Shown piece by piece: positions 43,660-52,211 of a stretch of DNA of 64,000 nucleotides (its first letter is position 1; each line of letters opens with the position of its first letter). The position numbers were made by a program, and so were the translations under genes. The stretch lies in assembly GCF_037126435.1 (NCBI RefSeq), contig NZ_CP147020.1:434001-498000 (forward strand), in the 5' to 3' direction. A model generated the notes under the pieces. That model made no database searches. It was not told where the DNA came from and saw nothing but the letters and a program-made list of their open reading frames with translations. The DNA comes from Bernardetia sp. ABR2-2B (GTDB taxonomy: Bacteria > Bacteroidota > Bacteroidia > Cytophagales > Bernardetiaceae).

Positions 43660-45198
43660 ATGCAACGCAAAGAACGAATCAAAAACTTACTTTCTGCTCT
43701 CAATAAAAATCTTTATGAACGCCAAGAACCCATACAACTTGCTCTTTTGACAGCAGTTGCTGGAGAAAGTTTATTTATGCTCGGCGCACCAGGAGTGGCT
43801 AAAAGTTTGATTGCTCGTAAACTAAAATTTGCCTTTACAGCAGGGCAGTCTTTTGAGTATTTAATGAATCGTTTCAGTACGCCTGATGAAGTTTTTGGCC
43901 CTGTTTCTATCAAAAAACTTAAAGATGAAGATAAATATGAACGCCTAACAGAAAAGTATTTACCAGGTGCAACAGTTGTTTTTTTAGATGAGATTTGGAA
44001 AGCAAGTCCTTCAATTCAGAATGCACTTTTGACAGTTTTAAATGAAAAAATTTATAGAAATGGAGAAGAAGAAGTAAAAGTAGAACTCAAAGGATTGATT
44101 GCAGCATCCAACGAACTTCCACCCAAAAATGAAGGTTTAGAAGCTCTTTGGGATAGATTTTTGGTGCGTTATATGATTTCAGAAATAAAAGAAAGTGGTA
44201 ATTTTCTTCAAATGCTAACTTCTTCAGAAGATGTTTATGAAGATACTGTTTCAGATGAATTGAAGATTACAGCAGAAGAAAATTTGACTTGGAGCAAAGA
44301 AATTGATGAAATAGAATTACCTACGGAAGTCTTGAATACTATTCAGCTGGTCAAAAAACAACTTGATGATACTGATAATCAAATAGGAAATGTATATTTT
44401 GTATCAGATAGAAGGTGGAAAAAAGTAATTCGCCTTCTGAAAACGTGTGCTTTTCTGAATGGAAGAACAAAAGTAAATCTTATGGATTGTTTCTTGATTA
44501 CGCATTGCGTTTGGAATCAGCCAGAGCAACTTGATAAAGTTCGACATTTAGTTTCAGAGGTAATACGCAAACACGGCCACTCTATCTCACTAAACCTTAC
44601 TGGATTACGAAAAGAAATAAAAGAGTTAGAAACAGAAATTGAGAAAGAAACAAAAGTAAAACACGTTACGACACGAGAAGAACTCTATCCAGTAGAACAA
44701 GAGTTTTATCAAGTTATGAATTTGGAAACTTCAATGGACGGAAAATATATCAAACGAGCTGACTTTGATAGACTTACACAAGAAGAAAGTACGATAAATG
44801 TCTATGATGAAAATTTCAAGCTAACTTATAAAGTAAAAGCAAAAAAACCTTCTGTACAGCACCAAATTCATTTATTTCATAATGCTCAACTTCTTGCGTT
44901 AGGTCTGCGTACACATAAAGTAGAAAAAGATGAAATTATTTATAGAAAAGCTCATCAATTAATAGAAAAATATTGGAACGAAAAATTAGAGGAACTTTTG
45001 AGTTATGTCAATGAAAATTTAGAAAAACTAGATACCGAAAAACCAGAAGAATGGTATGAATTAGACCAAAATCTTTTTGTAGATGCTCGTCTTGCGCCAA
45101 TTGTAAAAGCAAATTTGAATGATTCTGTAAATCAACTCAATGATATTCAACTCAAATTAGAAAAACTAAAATATTATTATAAAAATTTAGAAGAGTAA
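43660..45198 (+). CDS. ravA: RavA-like MoxR-family AAA ATPase
   Basis: 512 residues. The AAA domain shows Walker A GAPGVAKS (43-50), Walker B VVFLDEIWKA (about 107-116), the sensor NEL in AASNELPP and Arg-finger sequence WDRFLVRYMIS. A winged-helix region and a long C-terminal helical part (RavA LARA-like and trimerisation zones) follow. RavA normally acts with the VWA protein ViaA in envelope and respiratory complex assembly; no VWA gene is adjacent here. The leader contains a REP-like palindrome. Confidence 0.8.
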   Translation: MQRKERIKNLLSALNKNLYERQEPIQLALLTAVAGESLFMLGAPGVAKSLIARKLKFAFTAGQSFEYLMNRFSTPDEVFGPVSIKKLKDEDKYERLTEKYLPGATVVFLDEIWKASPSIQNALLTVLNEKIYRNGEEEVKVELKGLIAASNELPPKNEGLEALWDRFLVRYMISEIKESGNFLQMLTSSEDVYEDTVSDELKITAEENLTWSKEIDEIELPTEVLNTIQLVKKQLDDTDNQIGNVYFVSDRRWKKVIRLLKTCAFLNGRTKVNLMDCFLITHCVWNQPEQLDKVRHLVSEVIRKHGHSISLNLTGLRKEIKELETEIEKETKVKHVTTREELYPVEQEFYQVMNLETSMDGKYIKRADFDRLTQEESTINVYDENFKLTYKVKAKKPSVQHQIHLFHNAQLLALGLRTHKVEKDEIIYRKAHQLIEKYWNEKLEELLSYVNENLEKLDTEKPEEWYELDQNLFVDARLAPIVKANLNDSVNQLNDIQLKLEKLKYYYKNLEE

Positions 45199-45313
45199 GA
45201 ATAAAGTTAAAAAACCTAGATTATTTTACCTTAAAAACTGCTTTTAAGTCCGATTATTTTAACTTTGAGGGAAATTAATTTTTACTAAAACCAAATAATA
45301 AATTACCAATCAA

Positions 45314-46378
45314 ATGAACATTGATAAAATAGATATTGAATTATTATCTCGCTTGACAAATGCAGCAGGTGCACCAGGGTATGAAGACCGAATTCGTGAG
45401 CAGATTCAGAAAGAAATAAAAGATTATGTTGATGAAATGAGTGTAGATAATTTAGGAAATTTAATTGCTCTCAAAAAAGGCTCAAATTCAGATTCTTCTG
45501 AAAATAAAAAAGTAATGGTAGATGCTCACATGGACGAAATTGCATTTATGGTTACTCATATTGATGATAGAGGTTTTGTACGTTTTCATCCACTTGGAGG
45601 CTTCGACCCAAAAACGCTGACAGCACAACGTGTTATTATTCACGGAAAAAAAGATATGTTAGGTGTTTTGGGAACAAAGGCAATTCACATGATGACTGCC
45701 GAAGAGCGCAAAAAAACAGCTCAATTAGATGATTATTTTGTTGATTTAGGTTTACCTAAAGAAGAAGTAGAAAAATATATTTCTGTTGGAGATACTATTA
45801 CAAGAGAAAGAGATTTGGTAGAAATAGGAAATACAATCTCTACAAAATCATTAGACAACCGAATTGCAGTTTATATTTTGGTAGAAACATTGAAGAATTT
45901 AGAAGCAACTCCTTATGATGTTTATGCTGTTTTTTCTGTGCAAGAAGAAGTTGGTTTGCGTGGTGCTTTGGTTGCTACTCGCAATATTGATCCAGACTTT
46001 GCCATTTGTTTGGACACAACAGTTACGAATGATATGCCAAGTGTTTCTCCTCAAAAACAAGTAACTCAGTTAGGAAAAGGAACAGGTATAAAAATTATTG
46101 ACTCTCAAACTATTTGCGACCCTAGAATGGTAGATTTCTTGAAAGCAACTGCTGACAGAGAGAGCTTAAAATGGCAAGCTGAAGTTTTGCCTGCTGGTGG
46201 AACAAATACAGCTTCTCTGCAGCGTGGAGGAAGTGGTTCTATTGCTGGAGCAATTTCAATCCCTACTCGTTATTTACATCAAGTAACCGAAATGGTTCAT
46301 AAAGATGATGTTTTGGCAAGTACAAGGTTACTTATGGCTGCTTTAGAAACGATGGATAAATACAACTGGGACAGATAA
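45314..46378 (+). CDS. M42-family metallo-aminopeptidase
   Basis: 354 residues. Metal ligands are seen in VDAHMDEIAFMV (His, Asp pair), SLDNRIAV (bridging Asp), VQEEVGLRGA (Glu pair) and CLDTTVT (Asp); the C-terminal His is in RYLHQVTEM. The inserted PDZ-like dimerisation domain spans about residues 75-170. M42 enzymes form large tetrahedral particles that trim peptides in the cytoplasm. Closed by a terminator shared with the convergent barrel gene. Confidence 0.88.
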   Translation: MNIDKIDIELLSRLTNAAGAPGYEDRIREQIQKEIKDYVDEMSVDNLGNLIALKKGSNSDSSENKKVMVDAHMDEIAFMVTHIDDRGFVRFHPLGGFDPKTLTAQRVIIHGKKDMLGVLGTKAIHMMTAEERKKTAQLDDYFVDLGLPKEEVEKYISVGDTITRERDLVEIGNTISTKSLDNRIAVYILVETLKNLEATPYDVYAVFSVQEEVGLRGALVATRNIDPDFAICLDTTVTNDMPSVSPQKQVTQLGKGTGIKIIDSQTICDPRMVDFLKATADRESLKWQAEVLPAGGTNTASLQRGGSGSIAGAISIPTRYLHQVTEMVHKDDVLASTRLLMAALETMDKYNWDR

Positions 46379-46381
46379 ATA

Positions 46382-46415
46382 AAGTCAGAAGTTAGATTTT
46401 AGAAGTCAGAATCAG
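46382..46415. repeat. AAGTCAG-type heptad repeats after the M42 gene
   Basis: AAGTCAG, AAGTTAG, ATTTTAG, AAGTCAG and AATCAGC follow with 7-bp spacing right after the stop codon. Confidence 0.5.
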
Positions 46416-46431
46416 CTATTTCTATATCAAA

Positions 46432-46469
46432 AAAAGTCCTACAAACTAGAAAGAATTTGTAGGACTTTT
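46432..46469. terminator. Bidirectional terminator
   Basis: AAAAGTCCTACAAA and TTTGTAGGACTTTT form perfect 14-bp arms between the convergent M42 and barrel genes. Confidence 0.9.
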
Positions 46470-46487
46470 GATCAAAAAAATCAAGGT

Positions 46488-47717
46488 CTAAAAAAAATGG
46501 TAAGCAACAGTAAATACAAAGCCTGATACGTTTTGATTGTCATCTCCGTTTTGTTCGATGCGTGGAATTTCTTTGTAATAATATTTTGATTGAAACAAGA
46601 ATTTTTTATGTTTATAGCCTACACCAAAAATACGGCTATAATCAAAATTATATCTTGTAGAAGAATTACCAATTACTATTTCTGACTGAATTTCACCATT
46701 ACCTGCCAAAGAAGTGTCTATAAAAAAAGCATTGTTTTGGTTCAGAAGCAAATAGGCACGTAACCCGACAGCTCCCTCAAGGGTCTTATGTATAAATGTA
46801 TAATTACTATATGTTCTTACTATAGGATTAGTACGGGGTGGTAGTGGCGTATCATCTTCCATTTTTATCTTAAACTGATAATAAGAAACTTCTCCAAAGA
46901 CACTAAAAATATCTTTTTTGGTTATAGGAATGACTACTTCTATTTCATATCCTAATTTTAAACCTACTCCTGTACCTTTATCAAAGTACCTAACTTGGGC
47001 TCGTTTTAATTCATTTTGAGACACATTTATTCCTGCCCTTGCATACATTTTTATTAATTTTCTTCTTTTTAACTTAGAATGAAAATTAATATACTCTTCA
47101 CTTTCACACTTGTTGTAGTCTTCAAAAAAATTAAGTAAACTATTAGTGTTGTATTTTATATTTTGGAATCTATCATATCTGAAACTTTTACAATTTACTT
47201 TTGCAATTAGTTGTTGAATATAAGTTAGATTTTTTTTCTCTTTACCATTCTCTAAATATCTTTTATAGATAAGTTGTTTGATGGTATCACTTTCTATATT
47301 AAAGAAGAAGCGATTCAAAGAACCTAATGAATATCTATACAAATTAGCTTTTCCCTCTATAAGTTGGTTTAAGAAAAGGGTATCCTTTACAAGGTGAAGA
47401 CCAGCTTGTAATTTATCATTCAATCCATCTTCATTTTTATCAATTTTCACAATACTTCTAACATACTTCAGTGTGTCAGTAATGCCAAACTCTGCTATTT
47501 CTGCTACCGAACCTGTCTTGACTTCTGTACTGCCTATTAGCTTATACTCAATAATTGTGGGGTTATCAGTTTTATAGATATTTTTAATTAGACAGTCTTT
47601 CTTGATTCCTGACTCATCAATTATATATCCTCTCTCAAAGGTTTTTTGAGAAAAAGCTTGATTAGCTATAAAAAGTAAAAAAGCAAGAAATAGCATAATA
47701 AATTTTATGTTTTTCAT
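46488..47717 (-). CDS. Outer-membrane barrel protein, tandem paralog 1
   Basis: 409 residues from the ATG at 47717, which opens a signal peptide (KNIKFIMLFLAFLLFIANQAFS); the frame extends upstream over the neighbouring gene's end but that part is a shadow. An N-terminal beta domain with KKDCLIKNIY and YKLIGSTEVKTGS is followed by a central helical region (LIYKRYLENGKEKKNLTYIQQLI) and a C-terminal beta-barrel ending in YHFF, the aromatic C terminus of outer-membrane proteins. Three tandem copies (46488, 47770, 49018) share this plan. The family is known from Flavobacteria-type genomes without assigned function. Confidence 0.75.
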   Translation of the reverse strand: MKNIKFIMLFLAFLLFIANQAFSQKTFERGYIIDESGIKKDCLIKNIYKTDNPTIIEYKLIGSTEVKTGSVAEIAEFGITDTLKYVRSIVKIDKNEDGLNDKLQAGLHLVKDTLFLNQLIEGKANLYRYSLGSLNRFFFNIESDTIKQLIYKRYLENGKEKKNLTYIQQLIAKVNCKSFRYDRFQNIKYNTNSLLNFFEDYNKCESEEYINFHSKLKRRKLIKMYARAGINVSQNELKRAQVRYFDKGTGVGLKLGYEIEVVIPITKKDIFSVFGEVSYYQFKIKMEDDTPLPPRTNPIVRTYSNYTFIHKTLEGAVGLRAYLLLNQNNAFFIDTSLAGNGEIQSEIVIGNSSTRYNFDYSRIFGVGYKHKKFLFQSKYYYKEIPRIEQNGDDNQNVSGFVFTVAYHFF

Positions 47718-47769
47718 AAATTTTATAATTAAGTAGTTTGTAAGTTTTTTAAAGAGTAAAACGTTAAAT

Positions 47770-48990
47770 TTAGAAAAATTGATATCCAATAGTAAATACA
47801 AAACCTGATATATTCTGATAATTAGAAGCATTTTGATAAGTTGATTTACTCCCTTCAACTTCTTTATCATAGTATTTTGCTTGAATTACAACTCTTCTAT
47901 TTCTATAACCTACACCAAAAATATTAGTATGTTTGAAAGAAAAAATCATAGAGTATCTATCAGTTACTAATTCTGACTGAATTTCACCATTACCTGCTAA
48001 AGAAGCGTCTATAAAAAAAGCATTATTTTGATTCAGAGGCAAATAGGTGCGTAACCCGATAGCTCCCTCAAGGTTTTTGTGTGTAAAAATATAGTTATTA
48101 TATGTACTTCCTAAAGCGTTACTAGATGGTACTGGAGTATTACTCTCCACTTTTGTGTTGAATTGATAATAAGAAACTTCCCCAAAAACGCTAAAAATAT
48201 CTTTTTTCATTATGGGAACAACTACTTCTAATTCGTAGCCTAGCTTTATTCCTACTCCTCCACCTTGAGCAAAATCTGTATAATTTCGTTTCAAACTATT
48301 TTGAGAAACATTTATTCCTACTCTTCCATACATTCTTATCAATTGCCTTCTTTCTATTTTAGAATCAAAATTGATGTACTCTTCATTTTCACAGGTATTA
48401 TAATCTTCAAAAAAAGTAATTAAACTTTTTGTATTATATTTTATATTTTGAAACCTATCATATCTAAATTTTTGACAATTTACTTTTGTAATCAGTTGTT
48501 GAATGTAAGTAAGATTTTTTTTCTCTTTACCATTTTCTAAATACCTTTTATAGATAAGTTGTTTGATGGTATCATCTTCTATATTAAAGAAGAACCGATT
48601 GAGAGAGCCAAATGAATATTTATACAAATTAGCTTTTCCTTCTATAAGTTGATTCAGAAAAAGTGTATCAGTTGTAAGATGAATATTTGTTTTTATACTA
48701 CTATTTAAACCGTCTTCAGTTTTATCTATATTTACAATAGCTCTAATATATTTTATAGTATCAGTAACCCCAAATTCTTTTATATCTGATATAGAGCCTG
48801 TTTCTAATTTACTACTACCTATAAGTTTGTACTCAATCGTTTCAGGATTGTCAAAGCGATATAAATTCTTGATTAGACATTCTTTTTTATTTCCATCTTT
48901 ATCAATTATATACCCTTTATCAAAACCACTTTGAGCAAGTAATTGATAATTTATAAAAAGAAAACTTAATAGTAGAAAAATATTTTTCAT
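47770..48990 (-). CDS. Outer-membrane barrel protein, tandem paralog 2
   Basis: 406 residues with signal peptide (MKNIFLLLSFLFINYQLLA). Same plan as its neighbours: KKECLIKNLY, YKLIGSSKLETGS, LFLNQLIEGKANLYKYSFGSLNRFF, NLTYIQQLITKVNC and a C-terminal barrel ending YQFF. Close to paralog 1 over most of its length, including the middle segment, so the duplication is fairly recent or homogenised by gene conversion. Spacing to paralog 1 is 52 bp, to paralog 3 27 bp; the three are probably one transcript. Confidence 0.75.
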   Translation of the reverse strand: MKNIFLLLSFLFINYQLLAQSGFDKGYIIDKDGNKKECLIKNLYRFDNPETIEYKLIGSSKLETGSISDIKEFGVTDTIKYIRAIVNIDKTEDGLNSSIKTNIHLTTDTLFLNQLIEGKANLYKYSFGSLNRFFFNIEDDTIKQLIYKRYLENGKEKKNLTYIQQLITKVNCQKFRYDRFQNIKYNTKSLITFFEDYNTCENEEYINFDSKIERRQLIRMYGRVGINVSQNSLKRNYTDFAQGGGVGIKLGYELEVVVPIMKKDIFSVFGEVSYYQFNTKVESNTPVPSSNALGSTYNNYIFTHKNLEGAIGLRTYLPLNQNNAFFIDASLAGNGEIQSELVTDRYSMIFSFKHTNIFGVGYRNRRVVIQAKYYDKEVEGSKSTYQNASNYQNISGFVFTIGYQFF

Positions 48991-49017
48991 TATGTATAAT
49001 TAAAAACGAACTAAAAC

Positions 49018-50205
49018 TTAAAAAAAATGATAACCAACTGTAAACATAAAACCTGATACATACTGTCTGTTTCTTTCAGTTTGAAACTCTAGTTGAACTT
49101 CTTTTGAATAGTATTTTGCTTGAATCATAATTTTTTTATATTTATAACCTATTCCTAAATTTCTAGTATTATTAAAAGGAAATAGTTCAGAATAAAATTC
49201 AGTTACTAATTCTGATTCAATTTCGTTATTTAGACCTATTGCATAATCAACCAAAAATGCATTGTTTTTATTTAAGGGTAGATAAGCACGCAAACCAATA
49301 GCAGCTTCAAGGTTTTTGTGTTGGAAAGTATAATTGCTATAAAATGAGTTTGTATTATCCTTAACTTCTGTTTTAAATTGATAGTAAGAAACTTCTCCAA
49401 AGACACTAAAAATATCTTTTTTGGTTATAGGAATAATGACTTCTGCTTCATATCCTAGTTTAAATCCCATTCCTGTTCCTTTATCTAAATCTTTAAAGTT
49501 TCTTTTAAAGTTGTTTTGAGAAATATTTACTCCACCTCTTATATACATATTTATCAGATTTCTTCGTTTTACTTTTGAATAAAAATTTATATACTCAGCA
49601 TTTTCACAATCATTATACTCTTCAAAAAAAGTAACCATGCTGTTTGTTGTATATTTTACCTTTTGAATTCTATCAAATTTGAAACCTTTGCAATTTGTGT
49701 TTTTGATGAGTTGTTGAAGGTAAGTTACGTCTTTTATCTCTTTAGCGTCTTTTGTATATCTCTTATAGATAAGTTGTTTTATAGTATCATTTCCTACATT
49801 GAAAAAGAAACGGATATTAGTACCTAGTACATATTTATATAAATTAGCTTTTCCTTTCACAAGTTGATTAAGAAAAAGAGTATCTAATTTGAGGCTGATG
49901 CCTGTTTTATTCTCTAAACCATCTTCACTTTTGTCAATCTCAACAATAACTCGTTCATATCTAATAGTATCATTAATTCCAAATTCTTGTATATCTTTTA
50001 TTGAACCTGTCTTGACTTCTGTACTGCCTATTAATTTATATTTAATTTGTTCGAAGTTATCGAACTTGCTATACAAGTTTTTGATTAGGCATTCTTTCTT
50101 AGTTCCTGAATTATCAATTATATATCCTTTTTCAAAGTTTTTTTGAGGAAAAACTTCGAAAGTCAAAAAAAATAATAAAATAAAAGATAAGAAATAAAAT
50201 TTCAT
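49018..50205 (-). CDS. Outer-membrane barrel protein, tandem paralog 3
   Basis: 395 residues, first gene of the tandem in transcription order. Signal peptide MKFYFLSFILLFFLTFEVFP. It keeps KKECLIKNLY, YKLIGSTEVKTGS, TLFLNQLVKGKANLYKY and the barrel with DIFSVFGEVSYYQF, ending YHFF, but differs more in the middle (RYTKDAKEIKDVTYLQQLI) than the other two do from each other. The 3' gene pair may therefore stem from a later duplication. Probably an outer-membrane receptor or scaffold; ligand unknown. Confidence 0.75.
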   Translation of the reverse strand: MKFYFLSFILLFFLTFEVFPQKNFEKGYIIDNSGTKKECLIKNLYSKFDNFEQIKYKLIGSTEVKTGSIKDIQEFGINDTIRYERVIVEIDKSEDGLENKTGISLKLDTLFLNQLVKGKANLYKYVLGTNIRFFFNVGNDTIKQLIYKRYTKDAKEIKDVTYLQQLIKNTNCKGFKFDRIQKVKYTTNSMVTFFEEYNDCENAEYINFYSKVKRRNLINMYIRGGVNISQNNFKRNFKDLDKGTGMGFKLGYEAEVIIPITKKDIFSVFGEVSYYQFKTEVKDNTNSFYSNYTFQHKNLEAAIGLRAYLPLNKNNAFLVDYAIGLNNEIESELVTEFYSELFPFNNTRNLGIGYKYKKIMIQAKYYSKEVQLEFQTERNRQYVSGFMFTVGYHFF

Positions 50206-50220
50206 AATTGTTTTTTTTAA

Positions 50221-50260
50221 AAAAAAAAGCTACTTCATTTGCAGAAGTAACTTTTTTTTA
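50221..50260 (-). terminator. Terminator of trigger factor
   Basis: On the minus strand AGTTACTTC and GAAGTAGCT flank a 7-nt loop (one mismatch) and a T run follows; on the plus strand A runs flank both sides. Confidence 0.8.
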
Positions 50261-50282
50261 ATTTATAATAAATAAATATATA

Positions 50283-51707
50283 TTAAAGTGATTCAGCTAT
50301 TTGAGCAAACTCTTCTTCGCTTACCACTTTTTCTTTAAGAGAAACTGACTCACGAATTGCTTGCATAGAACGATTACGCATCGCTTGTGTAGCAATTTGT
50401 TGATAATGTTTGCCATCTTCTGCTTTCAAGAAGCTTTCAGCCATGTTGTCCATTTGAGCTTCTGGAAGTTGCATTCCACCACCCATACGCATCATCATAT
50501 TCTGAACTTCTTTACGAGCTTCAGCCATAATATCTTCTCTCGTGATTTCTACTTCTTTGTCTTTCAAGATACGATTCTGAATAAGCGACCATTTCATTTC
50601 TTTGATGAACTCTGGGTACTCTTCTTCAATTTGTTCTTTTGTAAATTTGCCTTCATTAGCAAAAGCCAACCAACGCTTCAAAAATTCATCTGGAAGATCA
50701 ATTTTAGTATTTTCAATCAAATCTCTACGAATATAAATATCTGTAAGAGCTTCACCTTCTTTAGCATAATCATCTTTCAAACGAGTCATTATTTCATTAC
50801 GAAATTCTTCTTCGTTCATTACTTCTGGTTCAGCTTGTTCTTCTGATTCTTCTTGAGCTTCTTCTCCTTCTACAACTGCTTTTGGTTCAACTGGCTTGAA
50901 AGCACCTACTTTTTTGAAAAACTCTTCGTCCATTACAGCAGGAATACGACGTGTAATACTTTCTACTACCATTGTAAACTCTCCTGAAAGTTTTGCAGCA
51001 TCTTCTTTTTCAAGTCCTAATGCAAAACCTCTTTCTCTTTCATTTGGAAGTGCTTCTTCCATAGTGAATGTAAAAGTATCTCCTCCTTTTACGCCAACAA
51101 ACTTTTCTGCTTCTGACTCTGTAATTTTATTGATTGGTATAAGGGTTTCTACTGAGAAAGATTTTGTTTCATTTCCTTTTTCATCTTTACTCATTTGGAA
51201 AATTTCGCCATAAACGAAATCCTCTTTATCAGATTCTTCTGGATTTTCTACTGTTCCGAAACGAGAACGAAGATTATCAATATAATTATCTACTTCTTTT
51301 GAAGTAATATCAATTTTGTAATTTTCTGCTTCTACTTTTTCAGAAATATCATATTCAAAATCAGGAACTAAACCAATTTCATATGAAAATTCAAATTCTC
51401 TTGATTTTCCGAAATCTACATTTTCTGCTTGTGGAATTGGTGCGCCTAATAAATCTAGTTTTTCTTCTTGGATATAATCGCTTACTCCTTTTGTTACTAC
51501 ATCATTTACTTCGTCCATTCTTACTTCTTTTCCTATCATCTTATTTACCAAACTCATAGGAGCTTTACCTGGACGAAAACCTTTGATAGAAGCTTGTTTG
51601 CGATAGTCTTCTAGTTTCTTATCAAATTTGGCTTTATAATCTTCTTCTTTTACTGAAACATGAATAAAAGCATTTGTTTCATTCTTTTTTTCTAACTTAA
51701 TTTCCAC
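50283..51707 (-). CDS. tig: Trigger factor chaperone
   Basis: 474 residues, ribosome-associated chaperone. The ribosome-binding signature is GFRPGKAPMSLVNK (about 43-56). The FKBP-like middle domain is degenerate, as usual in Bacteroidota, and is interrupted by an acidic segment (VEGEEAQEESEEQAEPEVMNEEE) that lengthens the protein relative to the 432-residue E. coli form. The C-terminal helical arms with ILKDKEVEITREDI and KEVQNMMMRMGGGMQLPE are intact. No clpP/clpX follows. Confidence 0.92.
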   Translation of the reverse strand: MEIKLEKKNETNAFIHVSVKEEDYKAKFDKKLEDYRKQASIKGFRPGKAPMSLVNKMIGKEVRMDEVNDVVTKGVSDYIQEEKLDLLGAPIPQAENVDFGKSREFEFSYEIGLVPDFEYDISEKVEAENYKIDITSKEVDNYIDNLRSRFGTVENPEESDKEDFVYGEIFQMSKDEKGNETKSFSVETLIPINKITESEAEKFVGVKGGDTFTFTMEEALPNERERGFALGLEKEDAAKLSGEFTMVVESITRRIPAVMDEEFFKKVGAFKPVEPKAVVEGEEAQEESEEQAEPEVMNEEEFRNEIMTRLKDDYAKEGEALTDIYIRRDLIENTKIDLPDEFLKRWLAFANEGKFTKEQIEEEYPEFIKEMKWSLIQNRILKDKEVEITREDIMAEARKEVQNMMMRMGGGMQLPEAQMDNMAESFLKAEDGKHYQQIATQAMRNRSMQAIRESVSLKEKVVSEEEFAQIAESL

Positions 51708-51935
51708 GATAGTCTATAAATTTGGGAATTACTATTTTAAAATATGTAATTCTGCGTGATGAAATGAATTATTTTGTAAGTCTATTTAAAACCCAAAAAC
51801 TTTTGAGTAAAAATTTTTATAAACAAAAATTTCTCTTATTTAGGCAATCAAACTAGATGCAGTTTAAAAGAAATAAGAGAAATTTTGTTTTTTAAAACCC
51901 AGTGTTTTTTATAATAGTTAAATTATAAAAAGTAG

Positions 51936-52017
51936 TGCGGATGGAGGGACTCGAACCCACACACCTTGCGGCGCTAGATCCTAAGTCTAGTGCGTCTACC
52001 AATTTCGCCACATCCGC
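51936..52017 (-). tRNA. tRNA-Leu (UAG anticodon)
   Basis: Read on the minus strand it begins GCGGATGTGGCGAAATTGG and ends GGTTCGAGTCCCTCCATCCGC. Acceptor arms GCGGATG/CATCCGC pair perfectly, the anticodon stem is CTAGA/TCTAG with loop CTTAGGA (anticodon UAG), and a long variable arm (GCGCCGCAAGGTGTG) marks class II leucine tRNA. CCA is not encoded. Confidence 0.95.
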
Positions 52018-52156
52018 TTGAATCGTGATACAAAAGTAGGGTATAGAACTCATATATCCAAACTATTGCTCAATTATTTTAGCACTTACTTGAAGTTTTT
52101 TTTGAGCTAATTGATTATCAATGTTTTATCAAATAAAATTTTTGAATTTTTTTTTG

Positions 52157-52211
52157 AAGGCTTCATTGATTTTTAGTTTTGAGCTTCTAAAATCTGATTT
52201 CTAACTTTATT
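52157..52211. repeat. Heptad-like repeats downstream of the PorV-like gene
   Basis: On the minus strand AGTTAGA, AATCAGA, TTTTAGA and AGCTCAA repeat with 7-bp spacing right after the stop codon at 52212, echoing the array at 46382. Confidence 0.45.

Noticed and set aside
47718-47870. N-terminal extension of barrel paralog 1
   Set aside because: It overlaps the end of paralog 2 and hides a clear signal peptide that starts at 47717.
50361-50846. 161-residue plus-strand frame inside trigger factor
   Set aside because: Lies antisense within a well-supported tig gene and its translation is rich in Phe/His/Ile of the kind produced by reading Glu/Lys codons backwards.
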